Assembly: GCA_945878385.1 (NCBI GenBank)
Contig: CAMCTE010000135.1
Span: forward strand, 1 to 7,402
Origin: Azohydromonas lata NBRC 102462
Lineage (GTDB): Bacteria > Pseudomonadota > Gammaproteobacteria > Burkholderiales > Burkholderiaceae_C
Length of the DNA: 7,402 bases
Reading direction: 5' to 3'
In this document: positions 6,398 to 7,402 of the stretch, in pieces
Layout: each line of letters starts with the position of its first letter
How positions within the stretch are numbered: position 1 is the stretch's first letter
Notes under the pieces: generated by a model
Told to the model about the DNA's origin: nothing
Database searches by the model: none
What the model saw: the letters and a program-made list of their open reading frames with translations, nothing else
Position numbers and translations under genes: made by a program

Positions 6398-6413
6398 TGG
6401 CACGCCCCTTGCT
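6398..6413 (+). promoter_or_regulatory. Sigma-54 (RpoN) -24/-12 promoter for flhA
   Basis: TGGCACGCCCCTTGCT matches the RpoN consensus TGGCACG-N4-TTGCW at every defined position, with GG at 6399-6400 and GC at 6411-6412, exactly 12 bases apart. Sigma-54 start sites normally lie about 12 bases after the GC, which here is about 6424, the A of the flhA ATG. Sigma-54 control of export and motor genes is well known in polar flagellates such as Pseudomonas and Vibrio, where FleQ/FlrA activates. An activator gene is not in this window. Confidence 0.8.
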
Positions 6414-6423
6414 TCTAATGGGC

Positions 6424-7402
6424 ATGTCCACCCTCACCCTGTCGTCCCTCCGACAGTCCCTGAGCCGCTTCGATGCCTCAGGGCTGGGGATCCCCGCCGT
6501 CGTCTTCGTCATCATGGCGATGCTGGTGCTGCCCCTGCCCGCCTGGCTGCTGGATGTCCTGTTCACCTTCAACATCATCAGTTCGCTGGTGATCATTCTG
6601 ATCGCCATCAACACCCGCAAGCCGCTGGAATTTTCGATCTTTCCGTCGCTGCTGCTGTTCGCCACCATGCTGCGCCTGGCGCTGAATGTGGCCTCCACAC
6701 GGGTGGTGCTGGTCAGTGGCCACGAAGGTCACGAAGCCGCCGGCAAGGTGATCGCGGCTTTCGGCGAGTTCGTGGTCGCCGGCAACTATGTGGTGGGCTT
6801 CATCATCTTCATCATCTTGATGATCATCAACTTTGTGGTGGTCACCAAGGGTGCCGGCCGGGTCTCCGAGGTCAATGCACGCTTCACCCTGGACGCCATG
6901 CCCGGCAAGCAGATGGCCATCGATGCCGACCTGAACGCCGGCATCATCGACAAGGAAACCGCCAACAAGCGGCGTGAAGAACTGAGCCAGGAGGCCGACT
7001 TCTTCGGCTCCATGGACGGTGCTTCCAAATTCGTCAGCGGTGACGCCATCGCCGGCTTGCTGATCCTGCTGATCAATATCGTCGGCGGCCTGGCCATCGG
7101 CATCATCCAGCACGACCTCTCGCCCGGCGACGCCGGCCGCATCTACACCCTGCTGACCATCGGCGATGGTCTGGCCGCGCAAATTCCGGCGCTCTTCCTG
7201 TCCATGGCCACGGCCATCATCGTCACCCGCGTCACCACCAGCGAGACGATGACCGAGCAGGCCGTCACGCAGCTCAACAACCCCAACGCCCTGTTCATCT
7301 CCGCCGGTATCGTGTTTTTGCTCGGCCTGGTGCCCGGCATGCCGCATCTGGTGTTTTTCGTGCTGGCAGCCGGCACCGCCGGCGTGGGCTGGATGGCCTT
7401 GC
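6424..7402 (+). CDS. flhA: FlhA, flagellar export gate protein (N-terminal half, runs off the right edge)
   Basis: FlhA forms a nine-membered ring in the export gate, couples proton flow to export and binds chaperone-substrate complexes with its cytoplasmic domain, which is outside the window. The visible 326 codons cover the membrane half. Helices lie at about residues 21-36, 41-62, 71-85, 116-140, 206-228, 242-268 and 288-325. The FHIPEP family signature RVSEVNARFTLDAMPGKQMA continues as IDAD at 146-169, and a conserved membrane Asp in SGDAIAG is at residue 207. The frame stays open to the end. ATG codons at 6397 and 6418 are also in frame, but they lie inside or just after the sigma-54 element and before its expected start point. 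I therefore chose 6424. No Shine-Dalgarno is visible before any of the three. It is transcribed away from fliK. Confidence 0.95.
   Translation, partial: MSTLTLSSLRQSLSRFDASGLGIPAVVFVIMAMLVLPLPAWLLDVLFTFNIISSLVIILIAINTRKPLEFSIFPSLLLFATMLRLALNVASTRVVLVSGHEGHEAAGKVIAAFGEFVVAGNYVVGFIIFIILMIINFVVVTKGAGRVSEVNARFTLDAMPGKQMAIDADLNAGIIDKETANKRREELSQEADFFGSMDGASKFVSGDAIAGLLILLINIVGGLAIGIIQHDLSPGDAGRIYTLLTIGDGLAAQIPALFLSMATAIIVTRVTTSETMTEQAVTQLNNPNALFISAGIVFLLGLVPGMPHLVFFVLAAGTAGVGWMAL

Larger units (their letters stand above)
6248..6423. promoter_or_regulatory. Divergent control region between fliK and flhA
   Basis: This 176-base stretch separates the fliK ATG (minus) from the flhA ATG (plus). It contains no convincing gene. 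It holds a strong sigma-54 element facing flhA (6398-6413), a weaker one facing fliK (6322-6337), and an imperfect GC-rich dyad between them (6365-6385). All transcription of the minus-strand flagellar genes seen here most likely starts in it, though promoters inside the operon cannot be excluded. Confidence 0.75.

Noticed and set aside
6248..6403. N-terminal extension of FliK from an ATG at 6403
   Set aside because: The added 52 residues are Arg/Cys/Pro-rich, unlike FliK starts, and would run through the candidate fliK promoter.
6478..7347. A 289-codon open frame on the minus strand opposite flhA
   Set aside because: Its His/Asp/Gln-rich translation is the mirror of hydrophobic flhA codons, which match FlhA over the entire region.
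1..7402. Mobile elements, CRISPR array, tRNA or rRNA genes, novel defence or secretion islands
   Set aside because: No transposase, no spaced direct repeats beyond the two short in-gene tandems, no cloverleaf-like sequence; the window is filled by flagellar genes.

Overview
The window is a high-GC piece of a bacterial chromosome and holds most of a flagellar export and motor operon. On the minus strand, read from right to left, are fliK, fliL, fliM, fliN, fliO, fliP, fliQ, fliR and the first 39 codons of flhB. On the plus strand, divergent from fliK, is the first half of flhA (326 codons, running off the right edge). Protein style (FlhA with the FHIPEP signature, a Gly/Ala-rich FliK, FliM/FliN/FliP/FliQ/FliR of proteobacterial type) and base composition suggest a Gram-negative proteobacterium. 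A member of the Betaproteobacteria/Burkholderiales is my best guess; that is inference and cannot be settled without a search.

Layout: 1-118 flhB start; 118-888 fliR; 899-1168 fliQ; 1241-2005 fliP; 2002-2349 fliO; 2356-2667 fliN; 2735-3730 fliM; 3806-4429 fliL; 4451-6247 fliK; 6248-6423 divergent control region; 6424-7402 flhA. Genes in the minus-strand run touch, overlap by 1-4 bases or are 6-75 bases apart, so they very probably form one transcription unit starting upstream of fliK.

Function: FliP, FliQ and FliR form the inner-membrane export gate, with FliO as assembly factor. FlhB and FlhA are the switch and the energy-coupling parts of the same export machine. FliK measures hook length and triggers the FlhB substrate switch. 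FliM and FliN form the C-ring, which sets rotation direction and docks export substrates. FliL sits at the stator-rotor interface.

Control: the 176-bp divergent region carries a near-perfect sigma-54 (RpoN) -24/-12 element facing flhA, and a weaker one facing fliK. The flhA element would start transcription at or next to the flhA ATG, which makes a leaderless message possible. Other unexplained structures are a 12-bp-stem hairpin directly after the fliL stop, a C-rich, G-poor leader ahead of fliN, and short in-frame tandem repeats in fliL and fliK. I see no mobile element, CRISPR array, RNA gene or new defence-type system. The gene content is a classical flagellar locus, and the interest lies in its regulation and repeats.
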